DNA of 49,546 bases, from assembly GCA_003254885.1 (NCBI GenBank), contig QANT01008900.1:1-49546 (forward strand), read 5' to 3'. This document shows, piece after piece, positions 48,012 to 49,546 of this stretch (positions within the stretch are counted from its first letter, which is position 1; the number at the start of each line of letters is the position of its first letter). A program made the position numbers and the translations under genes. Under the pieces are notes generated by a model that worked only from the letters and a program-made list of their open reading frames with translations, had not been told where the DNA came from and ran no database searches. The DNA is from Purshia tridentata. Taxonomy: Eukaryota; Streptophyta; Magnoliopsida; Rosales; Rosaceae.

Positions 48012-48299
48012 CTGAGAAGCACAAGCTCATAGAAAAGAAGAAGAAAAAAAGCACCTTGAGTCCAAATCAAGGGGTTAAAGGAAGCTTGGAGACTCGGATC
48101 GAGAGCCACTTTGAGCTTCAACTTCAACTGCTTGAACGCGATCCAAAAAATAGCAAAAATGAAGAAAGCTTTGTCTTTTGGGGAAGAGGGGGATTTATTT
48201 TTCCTTTTTACCTCTGCAAATGCAAACAAATTAAGCACAAAAAGGAGAACTCTACCTCTACAAACTTAGAAGAACAACAATAACAAAACGTGAGGGCAC

Positions 48300-48346
48300 A
48301 TCTCCCTCTCCCTCTCCCTCTCTCTCTCTCTCTCTTCTCTCTCTGT
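48300..48346. repeat. CT-rich tract in 5' leader of the F-box gene
   Basis: CTCCCTCTCC units followed by a CT run, read as GA-rich on the - strand. It lies about 300 bases upstream of the F-box gene ATG, in its leader or promoter. Such GA/CT tracts near plant start sites often bind GAGA-binding (BBR/BPC) factors; a role here is inferred only. Confidence 0.6.
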
Positions 48347-48399
48347 GACTTATTACAGTCTTTTGCTTCCGCCTCTCTCTCTAGCCCAAGAGTACAGCT

Positions 48400-48860
48400 G
48401 GACCCATGAGCTTCACCAACTTCTGATTTTGTATTCTAATTTCTAAGTGGGTATAGAGGCTATAGGCTGAAAAAATAAAAATAAATATAAGATATAGCGG
48501 TGGATTTGATTTAATTTAATGCACTTTTTGGCCAAAAAACAAAAAAAAAAATTTAATGCACTTTAAAATGTGTATTTGTGGGATTTTAATTTCAACTCTC
48601 ATTAGAAGACAAGAAGCTTTAACATGGTTCATACAGTTCATGGGTCAAAGACTAAAACCCAATTTAAGGTGAGAGAGAGAGGGAGAGAGAGCTTCGTTTT
48701 TGGTCATACCAGTTATTAATGAGCTTACCTATCCCATGGTTGACTCTGAGTCATGAAAGGTAAAATCAATAGAAATATCAGCCTTTATTTATACTTAATG
48801 TGTTAACTGTACCTCTTATCGAAACGTCTTAAATTTTACGATTAATATATAATATTTATA
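48400..48860. other. Intergenic DNA upstream of the F-box gene
   Basis: No coding sequence is seen. The right part is increasingly A/T-rich and passes into repeats. Confidence 0.5.
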
Positions 48861-48868
48861 ATTTATAG

Positions 48869-48983
48869 GATTAATTACATTTTTGGTCCTTGTGTTTTAC
48901 ACGAAAAATAAATTTGGTCCTTGTGATTTCAAAATTCTAATTTTGATCCTTGGGTTTTCGTTCATTAACAATTTTGGTCCTTC
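48869..48983. repeat. Imperfect TTTTGGTCCTTGTG repeat cluster
   Basis: Four imperfect copies of TTTTGGTCCTTG-like sequence occur at about 48882, 48912, 48943 and 48973, spaced about 30 bases apart. Similar motifs are common in repetitive plant intergenic DNA. I cannot place it in a named family. Confidence 0.65.
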
Positions 48984-49012
48984 AGTGGTATTTTGCAAAT
49001 TACATGTATGTA

Positions 49013-49546
49013 TCTATATATATAAAGCCAGAAGAAGAGTAAAATGGTTAAATTTATGAATTTCAAAAATACCCCACTTAAAAAATAGGTATTCATAATA
49101 TTATTTATTAATAAAAGACAAAATGTAAAATAGAATAATTAAAATAAAAAAAATAAAAAAATAGTATTACACCCTTATTTTTAGCAACTCACTTCCACAT
49201 AACTATTATTTTAAGACAAATAAATTATTAAAATTTTTAATTAAATATTTAGATAACGCGCAACACTCGTGGCAAGAGACTAGTATATATAATGGGAGAA
49301 TGAAAAGGAAGGTTAAACATTCAAAAATCCAACATTACCTACGCAACACTCGTGGCAAGAGACTAGTATATATAATAGGAGAATGAAAAGGAAGGTTAAA
49401 CATTCAAAAATCCAACATTACCTTTTCTTAATTAAAAGATTAAAATCAAACAACTTAATATTTTGAGAGTAAAATAATAAAATAGAATAATTAGAATTGA
49501 AAAATAAAATCAAATAAAAAATCACACCTCTCCTTATTTTTAGCAA
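49013..49546 (+). mobile_element. Tandem array of a small Helitron-like element
   Basis: Copy A (49013-49283) begins TCTATATATATAA after an A and ends GACTAG before a T, matching the TC...CTRR ends and A/T target preference of plant Helitrons. A shortened copy B (49284-49366, 83 bases) and a copy C (49367 to the window edge) follow head to tail. B repeats the last ~25 bases of A exactly (CGCAACACTCGTGGCAAGAG). C aligns with the first ~175 bases of A through CTTATTTTTAGCAA. An 83-base unit at 49259-49341 is repeated at 49342-49424 with one or two changes. No clear 3' hairpin and no protein was found, so it would be non-autonomous; a satellite of other origin is possible. Confidence 0.55.

Noticed and set aside
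1..49546. tRNA, rRNA, CRISPR arrays, integrases or autonomous LTR retrotransposons
   Set aside because: No cloverleaf with B-box, no spaced identical repeats, no reverse transcriptase or integrase frames were seen on either strand.

Overview
The window is nuclear DNA of a flowering plant. Genes are spread out and interrupted by many GT-AG introns, intergenic DNA is AT-rich, and every recognisable protein is plant-like. The gene set (HUB2, a GPI-anchored lipid transfer protein, a DUF538 protein and a SAGL1-type F-box/kelch protein in this order) matches, from memory, the Arabidopsis chromosome 1 block At1g55250-At1g55260-At1g55265-At1g55270, so this looks like the orthologous segment of another eudicot. 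A rosid, perhaps a woody Rosaceae species, is my guess; the sequence alone does not prove it. All gene models below were built by hand from splice sites and reading-frame continuity.

Layout. 1-3980: gene-free, with an orphan promoter-like stretch near 1.2 kb and a 1.1 kb foldback (long inverted repeat) element. 4201-11380 (+): HUB2, 19 coding exons, 880 aa histone H2B ubiquitin ligase. 11381-12727: repeats, an overlapping inverted-repeat structure and a one-base assembly gap (N). 12728-15205 (+): 258 aa protein of unknown function, possibly plastid-targeted, 4 exons. 16085-20052 (-): 845 aa KH-domain protein of splicing factor 1 type with a long Pro/Ser/Gln-rich tail, 8 coding exons. 21689-25109 (-): PIG-V, GPI mannosyltransferase 2, 8 exons, 557 aa. 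27618-28478 (+): GPI-anchored lipid transfer protein, 3 exons. 29815-31515 (+): DUF538 protein, 2 exons. 33203-35322 (-): frameshifted receptor-like protein (RLP) pseudogene. 35978-38257 (-): near-intact RLP with one in-frame nonsense codon. 40124-40639 (+): second DUF538 gene, intronless. 43021-43340 (-): C-terminal RLP relic. 43984-44208 (+): small DUF761 protein. 44915-48011 (-): F-box/kelch protein of the SAGL1 type, 2 coding exons. 48860-49546: repeats and a tandem array with Helitron-like ends running off the window edge.

The conserved genes are mostly housekeeping or regulatory: chromatin ubiquitination, RNA binding, GPI-anchor synthesis, cell-surface lipid handling and protein turnover. 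They are independently transcribed and are not an operon. The fast-evolving part is 29.8-43.4 kb, where DUF538 genes on the + strand alternate with RLP sequences on the - strand. This suggests duplication of a DUF538+RLP unit followed by RLP decay. No new enzymatic or defence system was found. The best second-look items are the decaying RLP set, a duplicated and decayed exon inside HUB2, the foldback element, the Helitron-like tandem array, the two mutually exclusive hairpins at 12.25 kb and the altered KH loop of the SF1-like protein.
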